Positions 17,615 through 26,497 of a DNA stretch of 54,361 nt are shown piece by piece (positions within the stretch are counted from its first letter, which is position 1; every line of letters begins with the position of its first letter). The DNA lies in the NCBI GenBank assembly GCA_947575745.1, contig CANPOS010000008.1, positions 1-54,361 on the forward strand, written 5' to 3'. A program made the translations under genes and the position numbers. Under the pieces are notes generated by a model, which worked only from the letters and a program-made list of their open reading frames with translations, did no database searches and was not told where the DNA came from. Origin of the DNA: an uncultured Clostridium sp. Its GTDB lineage: Bacteria; Bacillota; Clostridia; TANB77; CAG-508.

Positions 17615-18919
17615 ATGAACAAAAGCATGCGGTATGTGAACACTCCCAGAGTGGAAATTGGCAGTCCGCAGTATGAGGCCGATGTGGCTCTCATGAAGCT
17701 GTTTGACAGCTATGAGGACTATCTCAGCTACACGGTCGATTGGCAGAAGCCCTGGACGTCTTATCATCCGAGCATCGCTCCTACGAGCACCTACCCCACC
17801 GACTTCTGCTGTGAGCCCTCCTTCATGAAGGTGTTTGACAGCTACGAGGACTACCTCAATGCTCTACGCATTTACTATTCCTGCAACTCTGTCACCGTCG
17901 CCTTCTTCTTGAGGCAGTTCGTCAACTATGAGGAGTACCTGAACTATCTGTCCTACCTTTATTCCGATCATGGTCACCTCGTTAACGAGCCTGTCGTGAT
18001 TAATGACAGTGGCAAGAACATGTCTCGTGCTCACCGCAGGGATCGCACTTCCATGCACCATCGGCGTTCTGCGGAGAAGTCCAGTGGCAACAATAATGTC
18101 ACCCACTACAAAAGGGCACGTATCCTGCAGCCCCAGTGCATCAGCTTGGAGCTTGTCCACTTTGTTGGCGAAGGCCATACCAGTGCTATTCTGGGCCTGT
18201 TTGATAGTCATGACGACTATCTGGATTACCTGGCCGACTGCTATGGCAGCAATGAGCCTGCTGCCCCTGACTTCGGTTTTGAGGCTACTGGGCTCCGCAT
18301 TTCTGAGCAGCCGTACAAACGTCTCAAGAGCAAGAGGTTGCCTCAGGAAAGCTATGACGCCCGTGTGGAAAACCGGCATGAGCTACACCTGATTATGTCT
18401 GCTATTCCCGGAATTTCCGAGAGAGTCGCTAAAAGCCTTCGGCAGTTCATCTACGGCTATCTGGAGAGCAAGGGCGAAAAGTCCAAAGATGAGAGTCTTT
18501 TGGACTACCTGCTTCCTCTGGTGCGCCCTGATATGAAAAAGGACATCTCCAGCATAAAAAAGGTGCAGTCTCTGGGCTGTTTCAGCGCCTATGCTGAGGT
18601 GAAACGTTTGGTTGAACTCGTCAAGTTCATGAGCCTCGAGGATTCCGACAATTCTGGCAAGGGAAACAAGCCGAATCATTCTGGCAAGAAGCCGATTCCG
18701 ACTTCTGATTTCTTCCCTAAGTCTCCTGACAGCAGCGAGCAGAAATCTGAGTCCATCAGCGCCTATGTCAACCGCCGCTCTGCTGGCATCGGTTCCTCGG
18801 TGCCTGTCAACGTTTCCTTAAAGGAAACTCCAGTGCATTTGATCATGGAAAGACCTATGTTCATCTGCAATCTTCACGGGCTCCTTACTCCAGCATTTAG
18901 CCGTCACCGGCCTTTTTAA
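17615..18919 (+). CDS. GC-rich foreign gene with FDSYEDYL repeats, unknown function
   Basis: The 434-residue protein starts at ATG 17615, seven bases after AGGAGG. Four copies of a short motif occur: LMKLFDSYEDYLSY, FMKVFDSYEDYLNAL, LRQFVNYEEYLNYL and LGLFDSHDDYLDYL. A basic stretch (RAHRRDRTSMHHRRS) follows the third, and the C-terminal half is helical and charged. No family is recognised. Base composition and codon use (CTG, GAG, GCC, CGG) differ sharply from all neighbours, indicating recent acquisition. It has five in-frame CGG codons (17630, 18062, 18374, 18440, 18908). If CGG causes a +1 shift in this host, translation would stop two codons after the first (GGT ATG TGA). It may be unexpressed, or a test of how strict the CGG rule is. 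Confidence 0.6.
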   Translation: MNKSMRYVNTPRVEIGSPQYEADVALMKLFDSYEDYLSYTVDWQKPWTSYHPSIAPTSTYPTDFCCEPSFMKVFDSYEDYLNALRIYYSCNSVTVAFFLRQFVNYEEYLNYLSYLYSDHGHLVNEPVVINDSGKNMSRAHRRDRTSMHHRRSAEKSSGNNNVTHYKRARILQPQCISLELVHFVGEGHTSAILGLFDSHDDYLDYLADCYGSNEPAAPDFGFEATGLRISEQPYKRLKSKRLPQESYDARVENRHELHLIMSAIPGISERVAKSLRQFIYGYLESKGEKSKDESLLDYLLPLVRPDMKKDISSIKKVQSLGCFSAYAEVKRLVELVKFMSLEDSDNSGKGNKPNHSGKKPIPTSDFFPKSPDSSEQKSESISAYVNRRSAGIGSSVPVNVSLKETPVHLIMERPMFICNLHGLLTPAFSRHRPF

Positions 18920-18949
18920 GGAGAAGAGAATAATTTATATTCGCAAAAT

Positions 18950-18979
18950 GGTGGCGTTCCCTTTATTGGGAGCGCCGCC
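18950..18979 (+). terminator. hairpin after the GC-rich gene
   Basis: GGTGGCGTTCCC pairs with GGGAGCGCCGCC around a short loop. The stem is GC-rich like the gene it follows, which suggests it moved in with it. The trailing sequence is AT-rich but lacks a long T-run. Confidence 0.55.
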
Positions 18980-19041
18980 TATTATTATATATAAAAAAAG
19001 AAAAATTCTGTTAATATCGAACATTATAAATCGTAAATAAA

Positions 19042-19074
19042 AAACCTCAAAAGTATTTAAACTTCTGAGGTTTG
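19042..19074 (-). terminator. terminator of rpsI
   Basis: AAACCTCA pairs with TGAGGTTT around an AAGT/ACTT inner stem, just downstream of the rpsI stop on the minus strand. Confidence 0.6.
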
Positions 19075-19097
19075 TAGTTTTTATATAAAAACATTTG

Positions 19098-19505
19098 TTA
19101 TCTCTTACTAAATTGTGGTGCTTTTCTAGCTTTTTTAAGACCATATTTCTTTCTTTCTTTTGTTCTTGAATCTCTTGTCAAGAATCCTTTTGATTTTAAT
19201 ATTGGTCTATATTCGCTATTTGCTTCATTTAATGCTCTAGCTACTCCATGACGTATAGCCCCTGCTTGACCTGAAAATCCTCCACCAGTTACTTTACAGA
19301 TTACATCATATTTATTTAGAGTATCTGTTGCAACTAATGGTTGTCTTACTATTACTTTTAATGTTTCCAAGTCTAAGTATTCATCTATATCTTTAGAATT
19401 TATAGTTATTTTTCCTGTACCTGGTACTAGTCTAACTCTAGCTATTGAGCTTTTTCTTCTTCCTGTACCATAAAACATTATTTTTTCTGAACTTGCTTTA
19501 GGCAT
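19098..19505 (-). CDS. rpsI: 30S ribosomal protein S9
   Basis: S9 reaches the P-site tRNA with its C-terminal tail. Typical features are [26 protein letters not shown], the IRHGVARAL motif, and the C-terminal [20 protein letters not shown] ending in the conserved Lys-Arg. An N-terminal extension (MPKASSEKI) is short. It follows rplM by 14 bases in the usual rplM-rpsI pair. No CGG codon is used. Confidence 0.97.
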   Translation of the reverse strand: MPKASSEKIMFYGTGRRKSSIARVRLVPGTGKITINSKDIDEYLDLETLKVIVRQPLVATDTLNKYDVICKVTGGGFSGQAGAIRHGVARALNEANSEYRPILKSKGFLTRDSRTKERKKYGLKKARKAPQFSKR

Positions 19506-19519
19506 TTATTTTTCCTCCT

Positions 19520-19954
19520 TTAAAATTCCCATACTTCTGGTTTTTGAGCTACATTTTCATGTTCTGCTCCAGCATATACTCTTAATTTTTTAATGCATTG
19601 TCTTCCTAAACTGTTATGTGGTATCATTCCTTTTATTGCTAACATCATTGCTTTTTCTGGGTTCTTTTCCATCATATCTTTAGCTGATATTTCTCTCATT
19701 CCTCCAATATATCCTGAATGATGTCTATAAACTTTTTGATTTAATTTATTTCCTGTTAAAATAGCTTTACTACAATTGATTACTATTACATGATCTCCAA
19801 CATCCATATTTGGTGTAAATGTTGGCTTATGTTTTCCTCTTAATAATTTAGCAACTTCTGTTGCTACTCTTCCTAGAGGTTTACCTTCAGCATCAATTAT
19901 ATACCATTTTCTAACTATTTCATCTTTCTTTACACTATAAGTAGTATTATTCAT
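19520..19954 (-). CDS. rplM: 50S ribosomal protein L13
   Basis: L13 is a 144-residue early assembly protein of the large subunit. Visible signatures are [62 protein letters not shown] and [24 protein letters not shown]. An AGGAGG-like GGAGGAA site precedes the ATG. It is the first gene of the rplM-rpsI pair, with a structured leader upstream. Confidence 0.97.
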   Translation of the reverse strand: MNNTTYSVKKDEIVRKWYIIDAEGKPLGRVATEVAKLLRGKHKPTFTPNMDVGDHVIVINCSKAILTGNKLNQKVYRHHSGYIGGMREISAKDMMEKNPEKAMMLAIKGMIPHNSLGRQCIKKLRVYAGAEHENVAQKPEVWEF

Positions 19955-20002
19955 GGTAATTAAATTCCTCCATTCTAATTTTCATTTTCTATCTTAAATA
20001 TT

Positions 20003-20042
20003 TAAACAATAGTCGTTTACCGGGAAAAAAGTCATATTGTTT
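20003..20042 (-). promoter_or_regulatory. probable L13 (rplM) mRNA leader
   Basis: Inverted arms AAACAATA and TATTGTTT enclose an inner segment with TTTTTTCCCGGTAAACGAC, located between the rplM promoter and its start. The position and the TCCCGGTAAA block resemble autoregulatory r-protein leaders of Firmicutes. The match is from memory and needs a covariance-model search. Confidence 0.5.
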
Positions 20043-20067
20043 ATATATTTTCTCATAATACTAAAAT

Positions 20068-20096
20068 ATTTTATTACATTTTTTCTAGAAAGTCAA
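20068..20096 (-). promoter_or_regulatory. promoter of rplM-rpsI
   Basis: On the minus strand TTGACT (20096-20091) and TAAAAT (20073-20068) are 17 bases apart, upstream of the leader hairpin. Confidence 0.65.
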
Positions 20097-20122
20097 TAGT
20101 TTCCTTAAATTTTTTTAATATA

Positions 20123-20151
20123 TTGTCAAACTCATATTCTTGTGCTATAAT
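20123..20151 (+). promoter_or_regulatory. promoter of the small winged-helix-like gene
   Basis: TTGTCA (20123-20128) and TATAAT (20146-20151) are 17 bases apart on the plus strand, divergent from the rplM promoter. Confidence 0.65.
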
Positions 20152-20199
20152 ATTTTAGAAAATCTCAATTAGGATTTTTAGTTTATTTTGGGAGATGGA

Positions 20200-20442
20200 A
20201 TGAACATGCAAGAACTTATTTTGCGCATACTCTGTGATGATGGCAACTGTACCATCCAAGTAGCTTCTGATCATATGAAGAAGACTGTTTCTTCTATTCG
20301 TTCTGTTTTACACTCACTTGGGAAGGAGTATAGGGTCAACCAAATCACTTTTTATGAAGATGGTAGTTCCTTACAGACCAACCTGCCATACGAGTTACGT
20401 TCTGATTTCATGAAAGCCTTAAAGGTTAAAACCCAAAGCTGA
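20200..20442 (+). CDS. small winged-helix-like protein of unknown function
   Basis: This 80-residue protein starts MNMQELILRILCDDGNCTIQVASDHMKKTVSSIRSVLHSLGKEYRV and ends in ALKVKTQS. The helix-turn-helix pattern followed by a two-strand wing (NQITFYEDGSSLQTNL) suggests DNA binding. Codon use (CGC, GGC, ACC) is richer in GC than the neighbours, so it may be acquired. Unlike the gene at 17615 it has no CGG codon. ATG 20200 follows GGGAG by about five bases; ATG 20206 is an alternative start. It has its own promoter and terminator. Confidence 0.6.
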   Translation: MNMQELILRILCDDGNCTIQVASDHMKKTVSSIRSVLHSLGKEYRVNQITFYEDGSSLQTNLPYELRSDFMKALKVKTQS

Positions 20443-20469
20443 GGCCATATGGCCTCAGCTCTTTTTTTT
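20438..20469 (+). terminator. strong rho-independent terminator
   Basis: GCTGAGGCC/GGCCTCAGC with a four-base loop is followed by CT and a run of T. The stop codon of the small gene lies inside the stem. Confidence 0.85.
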
Positions 20470-20472
20470 GCT

Positions 20473-21069
20473 TTATTCCCCTATTATATAATTTCTTAAT
20501 TCTATTGTATTAGGGTGTATTAGTCTTTTTAATTTTATGGATTTTTCTAATACAAAATCTATTGTGATAAGTATTGCTTTGTCTAAATCTACTTTTGCAA
20601 TTTCTCTTAATTCTTCTACACCTTCATAATTTCTGTTTTCTTCTAGTTTATCTGCTAAATATATTATCTTAGCAAATCTGTCCATTTTTATATTACCTGT
20701 CGTATGATAAAGTATAGCTTTTTGTACTTTTTCATCTGCGTTATATTTTTCTTTAGCAATACTTGCTCCTAGTTTTGCATGCATTAGCCCTAATTGCTTT
20801 TCTTCTATTTCATCCATTTGGATATTATTCTTTTTTACATATTCTAATATCTCTTCTTTACTCATTTCTTTTGCAATATCATGTATTAGTCCAGCAAATA
20901 CTGCTTTTTCTTCATCTTCTTCATAAACACAAGCAAGTTCTCTCGCTTTTTTCATTGTTCCTAATGAATGTATATATCTTTTTTCTGTTAATATTCCTTT
21001 TAATTCTTCTGATATTTTTTCTAGTTCCACCTTGATATTTTCCTTTCTGATTTTAATATAATTCTTCAT
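20473..21069 (-). CDS. yqeK: HD-domain hydrolase YqeK (probable Ap4A hydrolase)
   Basis: YqeK-type enzymes split diadenosine tetraphosphate symmetrically. In the 198-residue protein the HD metal motif is seen as RYIHSLGTMKKARELA, GLIHDIAKEM, the LGASIAKEKY region, AILYHTTG and KIIYLADKLEENRNY. The spacing is as expected for the family. The next upstream gene on the minus strand is a lytic transglycosylase, overlapping by 17 bases. The frame is intact. Confidence 0.85.
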   Translation of the reverse strand: MKNYIKIRKENIKVELEKISEELKGILTEKRYIHSLGTMKKARELACVYEEDEEKAVFAGLIHDIAKEMSKEEILEYVKKNNIQMDEIEEKQLGLMHAKLGASIAKEKYNADEKVQKAILYHTTGNIKMDRFAKIIYLADKLEENRNYEGVEELREIAKVDLDKAILITIDFVLEKSIKLKRLIHPNTIELRNYIIGE

Positions 21070-21596
21070 ATATTCTATAATTTTTTAGAACTTTTCTTAT
21101 ATAATTATTTGTTTCTTTATATGGTATATTTTCTATATCTGAACCATCTGCTTTTATTACTCCACTATCTATCCATTTTTGCACTGTTCCAATTCCTGCA
21201 TTATATGCTACTATTGCTAGATAATAGTTGTCTTTATAATATTTAAGCAATTTTACAAAGTATTTTGTTCCAAGATTTATATTACATTCTGCATCTTTTA
21301 AATTAATTTCTTTAAGATTCGCTTCTTCTGCAACCTCTTTTGCTGTTTCTTCCATTAATTGCATTAGTCCGTACAGCTCCACTTTGTGATGTAATTTCTT
21401 TATCAAAATTGCTTTCTGCTTTTATTAAAGCATATATCCATTTTTCATCTATTCCGTATTCAGTTGAATATTTTTCTACATATTCTGAATAAGTCTTTGG
21501 ATATAGTTTTTTTAAAATTATATTGTATATCTCATATATACATACAATTAATAAAATTATAATAAATATAGTTATTAAGATTTTTCGTTTTTTCAA
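21053..21596 (-). CDS. lytic transglycosylase, SLT domain (one +1 shift)
   Basis: This membrane-anchored murein-cleaving enzyme has 180 residues when joined. It has a basic N-terminus, one hydrophobic helix (ILITIFIIILLIVCIYEIY), then the SLT domain: WIYALIKAESNFD with the catalytic Glu (in KAES), and SQSGAV followed, after residue 75, by an extra C at 21371 and GLMQLMEETAKEVA. YLAIVAYNAGIGTVQKW and ETNNYIRKVL complete the domain. SGA-GLMQLM is the second family motif and is split exactly by the CGG site. Length is 181 codons plus one base. Confidence 0.9.
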
Positions 21597-21624
21597 TTCT
21601 TTTCCTTTCGTTTATACAAATTTC

Positions 21625-21734
21625 CAAGATAAGCTTCGTACTACTTCGTTATTTTAAAGACAAAAAATGCTCAACGTACACTAGTACGCCTCTGCTTTCT
21701 TGCTTTAAAATGCCTAGTATTACTCGCTTCTCTT
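21625..21734. repeat. MITE-like repeat family A, copy 3
   Basis: Reverse orientation relative to copy 2: ends near GCGAGTAATACTAGGCATTT and AATAACGAAGTAGTACGAAG on the minus strand, with the inner GAGGCGTACTAGTGTACGTTGAG hairpin. It lies between polA and the lytic transglycosylase. Confidence 0.6.
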
Positions 21735-21740
21735 GAAAAT

Positions 21741-24443
21741 TTACTTGCAGCCATACCAGTCTTGTGCCGTCGATACCTCTGCAATAAGTGGCACTGACAA
21801 CTTTACTACTTTTTCCATAGAGTCTTTAAGCATTTTCTTTACTTCTTCTGTTTCTTCTTTAGGAACTTCTAATAGAAGTTCGTCATGTATTTGTAGTAAT
21901 AACTTTGTTCTCAATTTTCTTTTTTCTATTTGTTTTTGCACTTCTACCATTGCAAGCTTCATTATGTCTGCTGCAGTTCCTTGAATTGGCATGTTTAAAG
22001 CTGCCCTACTACCAAATTGTCTTACCATAAAGTTTGCTGATTTAAGTTCTGGTATATTTCTTCTTCTTCCAAATATAGTTGTAACATAGCCCTTCTCTTT
22101 TGCTTCAATGTCTATATTTTCCATATATTTTTTTATTCCACTATATTTTCTTAAATATTCTTCTATATATTCTTTCGCAACTTTTCTTGGTACTTTAATT
22201 TGTTCTCCAAGCCCAAAATCACTTATACCATACACTATTCCAAAATTTACTGCTTTTGCCTTTCCTCTTTCCTCATGCGTTACATCTTCTAATTTTTTAT
22301 TAAATACTTTTGATGCAACTTCTTTGTGTATATCTACTCCCTCTTTAAATGCTTTTATCATTGTTTCATCTTGTGATATGTGTGCAAATACTCTAAGTTC
22401 TACTTGTGAGTAGTCTGCGTCTATAAATATATTTCCTTCTTCTGGTTTAAATACTTTTCTTAATTGCTTTCCTAGTTCAAATCTTGTAGGTATATTTTGA
22501 AGGTTTGGCTCTGTACTACTTATTCTTCCGTGTTGCTGTAACTGTTTGGTGGAAGAATGAATGTATTCTGTTTGTTTCGTTATTTATATATGGCATCATT
22601 CCTTCTACATATGTTGAGTTTAATTTCATTAATTGTCTATAATCTAGTACTTCATTTATAACTGGATGTTCTTCTCTTAACTTTTCTAATACGTCTACAT
22701 CTGTTGAATATCCACTCTTTTTCTTTTTTTGTACTGGAAGTTGTAAGTCTTCAAATAATACTTTTCCGAGTTGTTTAGGAGAATTTATATTAAACTCTTG
22801 CCCACAAAGATTATATATCTTTTGTACTTTTTCTTCTATTTCTGATTTTATTTTTCTTCCATATTCTACTAGTTCTTCTTTATCTACATATATTCCATTA
22901 TATTGCATTTTTGCTAGTACTCTTGAAGTTGGCATTTCTATTGTATTAAATAATTCTAGTTCGCCTTGTTCTTCTATTAATTTCATTGTAACTTGGTATA
23001 GTTTATTTATGCAATATGCATATAATATACTTTTTTCTTTATCAAATGAACTCTTTTCTTCTGTCATATTGAATAAATCTAGTTGCTCTTGTTTTTCTTC
23101 TTTTTTTATGAATCTTGAAACTTCTAAATTTAAATATCTTAAAGCTAATGTTTCTATATCATATTTATTTTTTGTTGAGTCTAAAATATATCCTGCAATT
23201 TCTGTATCATACACAAATCCGTTAAGTTCTACTCCATTTTGTTTTAATAGGATATAGTCTTGTTTTAATTTATCTCCTATTTTTGCTATTTCTTTGTTTT
23301 CAAAAATATCTTTAAACTCACTTTTTATTGTGTTTATATCATCTATATAATAAACTTTATTCTCAATTATAATAGATATACTACATATTTTCCTTTTTAT
23401 TATATCTCTTTCATCATCAGATTCTTTAGTATTTAGATAATATATAATTTTTTTATTTTTGTTTATTTCACTTACTAGTTTTTCTATATCCTTATCGTTT
23501 AAGTTTGATTTTATCTCTATTTCGTCAAATGGATTTATCTCATTAGTTTTATTTCTTAATGAAAATCTGTCTATATATTTATTAAATCTCAGTTTTGTAA
23601 ATATCTCGAATACCTTTTCTTTGTCCCATTCTTCTCTTTTTAAGTCATTTATTTCGACATCTAATGGACTTTTTGTATTTATTGTTCCTAGCTCTTTTGA
23701 AAGAAGTGCTGATTCTTTTCCATCTAATAATTTTTCTCTAAGTTTTCCTTTTATTTCTTCTGCTTTTCCACTTTCTAACTCTTGATATAGTTTTTCTATT
23801 GTTTTATATTTTTTTATAATTCCGAAGTGCTGTTTTTTCTCCGACTCCTGATACTCCAGGAATATTATCTGATTTATCTCCCATTAGTCCTTTTACTTCT
23901 ATTAGTGCTTTTGGTTCTAATCCATATTGTTCTATTATCTTTGCTTTATCATAGTCATCTTCTTCTGTTTTTCCCATTTTAGTTCTAGGTATTCTTATTG
24001 TTATATTGTCTGTTGCTAGTTGGAAAGTATCTCTATCTCCTGATAATATTGTCACATCAAAGCCTTTTCTTCCGAGCTTTCTTTGCAAGTGTTCCTAAAA
24101 TATCGTCTGCCTCATATCCTTCCTTTTCTATTATTTTTATATTCATTGCTGTTAATACTTCTTTTATTATTGGCATCTGTGCTGCGAGTTCATCAGGCAT
24201 CCCTTTTCTTGTTCCTTTGTATTCTGTATACATTTTGTGTCTAAATGTTGGAGCTTTTAAGTCAAATGCTACTGCTAGATATTCTGGTTCTAAGTTATCC
24301 AAAATTTTAAACATAATTGCTAAAAATCCATATACTGCATTGGTATATGTTCCATCTTCTGTTTTTAACATATTGCTTCCCATTATTCCATAAAAAGCTC
24401 TATTTAATATACTATTTCCGTCAATTAGTATCAATCTTGGCAT
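21741..24443 (-). CDS. polA: DNA polymerase I (three +1 shifts)
   Basis: PolA fills gaps and removes primers. Joined, it is an 899-residue protein from ATG 24443 (MPRLILIDGNSILNRAFYG). The 5' nuclease domain carries GYEADDILGTLAKKA, an extra C at 24074, GRKGFDVTILSGDRD, then GVGEKTAL, an extra C at 23824 and GIIKKYKTIEKL. The polymerase domain has the motif HQTVTAT, an extra C at 22530, GRISSTEPNLQNIP, then motif B around RGKAKAVNFGIVYG and motif C QIHDELLLEVP. The middle region is a degenerate 3'-5' exonuclease fold. The TATGR block is one of the most conserved in family A polymerases, so the site is certain at protein level. 901 codons' length holds 900 codons plus three bases. Confidence 0.93.
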
Positions 24444-24468
24444 CGCTTTATCCCTCCTTGTTTTCAAA

Positions 24469-24630
24469 TTAATCAGCATATTGCGTCGTTATTTTAAATA
24501 GGAATACAATTTGCGAAGCAAATTGCATACTGACGCTGTAAAAGGCAAAGCCTTAACAGCCTCAGCATCAACGTGCACAAGCACGTCTCTGGTATTTCTA
24601 CTTTAAAATGCCTAGCACTATACTAATTCT
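24469..24630. repeat. MITE-like repeat family A, copy 4 (long)
   Basis: On the minus strand it starts AATTAGTATAGTGCTAGGCATTTT and ends AAAATAACGACGCAATATGCTGATT, the clearest view of the imperfect terminal inverted repeats. Inside are GACGTGC/GCACGTT, a GGCTGTTAAGGC stem and CAATTTGC/GCAAATTG. It is about 50 bases longer than the other copies. It lies between asnB and polA. Confidence 0.65.
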
Positions 24631-24639
24631 TTTGAAAAC

Positions 24640-26478
24640 TTAATTTATTTCTATAAAGAATTTTTTATACCAAACCAAAAATGTATATATTACATATATT
24701 TTTTTACCATTAAAAGCTTTTCCCTCATGCTGGTCATCTAGTAATTTATTAATATATTCTACATCAAAAAATTCTTTTGCTATATCACTATTAAATACTT
24801 CTTTTACTTTGTTATAGTATTTATCTTCTCTAATCCATTTACCAAATGGAACAGGGAAGCCTAATTTTCTCCTTTTTGACCATTCTTCTGGTAATTTTTC
24901 TCTAGCTATTCCTCTAAATATTTCTTTAGTTTGTCCATCTTTTACCATATATTTAGTTGGAAGTTTTTTTGATACATTCCATACTTCTACATCTAATAAC
25001 GGAACTCTTAATTCTACTGAGTTTGCCATACTCATTTTGTCTGCTTTTAGTAATATATCATTTGGTAACCAGAAGTTTACGTCTATATACATTTTCTTTA
25101 ATATATCATCTTTTATATCTTTTACTTCGTCATAATAACTTCTGCATAAATCAAATGGTGTTTTGTTATTTTGGTATTTTTCTGTTAATATTCTATTTGC
25201 TTCTTTTGCTGAAAACATCTCTGTTTTATTATAATATCTGTTTTCTAAATTTTTTCCATATTTTATTAATGTATTCTTTCCTGAAAAATGTGGCAATGGT
25301 TTTACAATAGTTGCTATTATTTTTCTTAAGAATAATGGTAATTTTAAATATTTTTGATCTTTTGGACTTACATTATATTCATTATACCCACCAAACATTT
25401 CATCTGCACCTTCTCCAGATAATACAACTTTTACTTGTTCTCTTGCTAATTTACTTAGGAAATATAGTGGGACTGTTGATACATTTGCACTAGGTTCATC
25501 ACAATGATATTGCACTGTTGGTAGTTTGTCAAAGAATTCATCTCCTGATATTAGTTTTGAATAGTTTTTTACATCAAATATTTTTGATAAATCTTTTGCA
25601 TAGTCTATTTCTGAAAATCCTTCATAGTCAAACCCTACTGTGAAAGTTTTATCTGGTTTTGCTGATGCAACTACATATGACGAGTCAACTCCTCCACTCA
25701 AATAAGAACCAATTTCAACATCACTTATTTGATGACATTCTATAGATTTTTCTAATGTGTCTTTTATTAAATTTTTATAGTTTTCATATGTGTCTTCTTT
25801 TTTATCATACATTAGCTTATGGTATCTATTTATTGTTAGTTCTCCGTCTTCATAAGTAAGGTAGCAACCTGGTCTTAGCTTGTATGTATTTTTAAAGAAG
25901 CATTGTTCCATATGATTTGTTCCATAGCATAAGTATAGTTTTAGCACCTCTTCATTTAACTCTTTTTTGAAGTTAGGGTGTTCTAAAAATGATTTTATTT
26001 CTGAGCCAAACATAAATGTTTCATTATCTTTATAATAATAAAATGGCTTTATTCCAAAATAATCTCTTACTCCTATTATTTGATTTTGTTTCATATCATA
26101 TATAACAAATGCAAACATTCCTCTTAGTTTTGGAAATAATTCTACTCCATATTCTTCATAACCATGCACTAATATTTCTGTATCTGCATTAGTTGTAAAT
26201 ATGTGATTTTTTTCTATTAATTCTTTTCTTATTTCTTGATAGTTATATATTTCTCCATTAAAGAATACACAAATTGTTTTGTCTTCATTATATATTGGCT
26301 GATCTCCTCCTGCTAAATCTATTATTGCAAGTCTTCTAAAACCTATTGCAACATTTTCATCTGTAAAGTATCCAGCACTATCTGGCCCTCTGTGTATTAT
26401 TCTATTTGCCATTTTTTCTATTATTTTATCTTTTTCTTCTTTTTCTATTTTATCTTCAAATCCACAAAAACCACACAT
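24640..26478 (-). CDS. asnB: asparagine synthase (glutamine-hydrolysing)
   Basis: AsnB-type enzymes amidate a carboxylate using glutamine and ATP. The 612-residue protein begins MCGFCGF with the N-terminal nucleophile Cys2, followed by RIIHRGPDSAG, GFRRLAIIDL and FNGEIYNY of the class II amidotransferase domain. The synthetase domain has SYLSGGVDSSYV (PP-loop) and LSGEGADEMFGGYNEY. The frame is complete with no CGG codon. It lies with an ATP-grasp ligase and an alanine racemase, so the substrate could be a cell-wall or peptide carboxylate as well as free aspartate. Confidence 0.92.
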   Translation of the reverse strand: MCGFCGFEDKIEKEEKDKIIEKMANRIIHRGPDSAGYFTDENVAIGFRRLAIIDLAGGDQPIYNEDKTICVFFNGEIYNYQEIRKELIEKNHIFTTNADTEILVHGYEEYGVELFPKLRGMFAFVIYDMKQNQIIGVRDYFGIKPFYYYKDNETFMFGSEIKSFLEHPNFKKELNEEVLKLYLCYGTNHMEQCFFKNTYKLRPGCYLTYEDGELTINRYHKLMYDKKEDTYENYKNLIKDTLEKSIECHQISDVEIGSYLSGGVDSSYVVASAKPDKTFTVGFDYEGFSEIDYAKDLSKIFDVKNYSKLISGDEFFDKLPTVQYHCDEPSANVSTVPLYFLSKLAREQVKVVLSGEGADEMFGGYNEYNVSPKDQKYLKLPLFLRKIIATIVKPLPHFSGKNTLIKYGKNLENRYYNKTEMFSAKEANRILTEKYQNNKTPFDLCRSYYDEVKDIKDDILKKMYIDVNFWLPNDILLKADKMSMANSVELRVPLLDVEVWNVSKKLPTKYMVKDGQTKEIFRGIAREKLPEEWSKRRKLGFPVPFGKWIREDKYYNKVKEVFNSDIAKEFFDVEYINKLLDDQHEGKAFNGKKIYVIYTFLVWYKKFFIEIN

Positions 26479-26497
26479 TTTAATTTATTTCCTTTCT

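Noticed and set aside
17864..18679. Two long minus-strand frames inside the GC-rich gene
   Set aside because: They are antisense to a better-started plus-strand gene with ribosome site, promoter and terminator, and open frames arise easily in GC-rich DNA.
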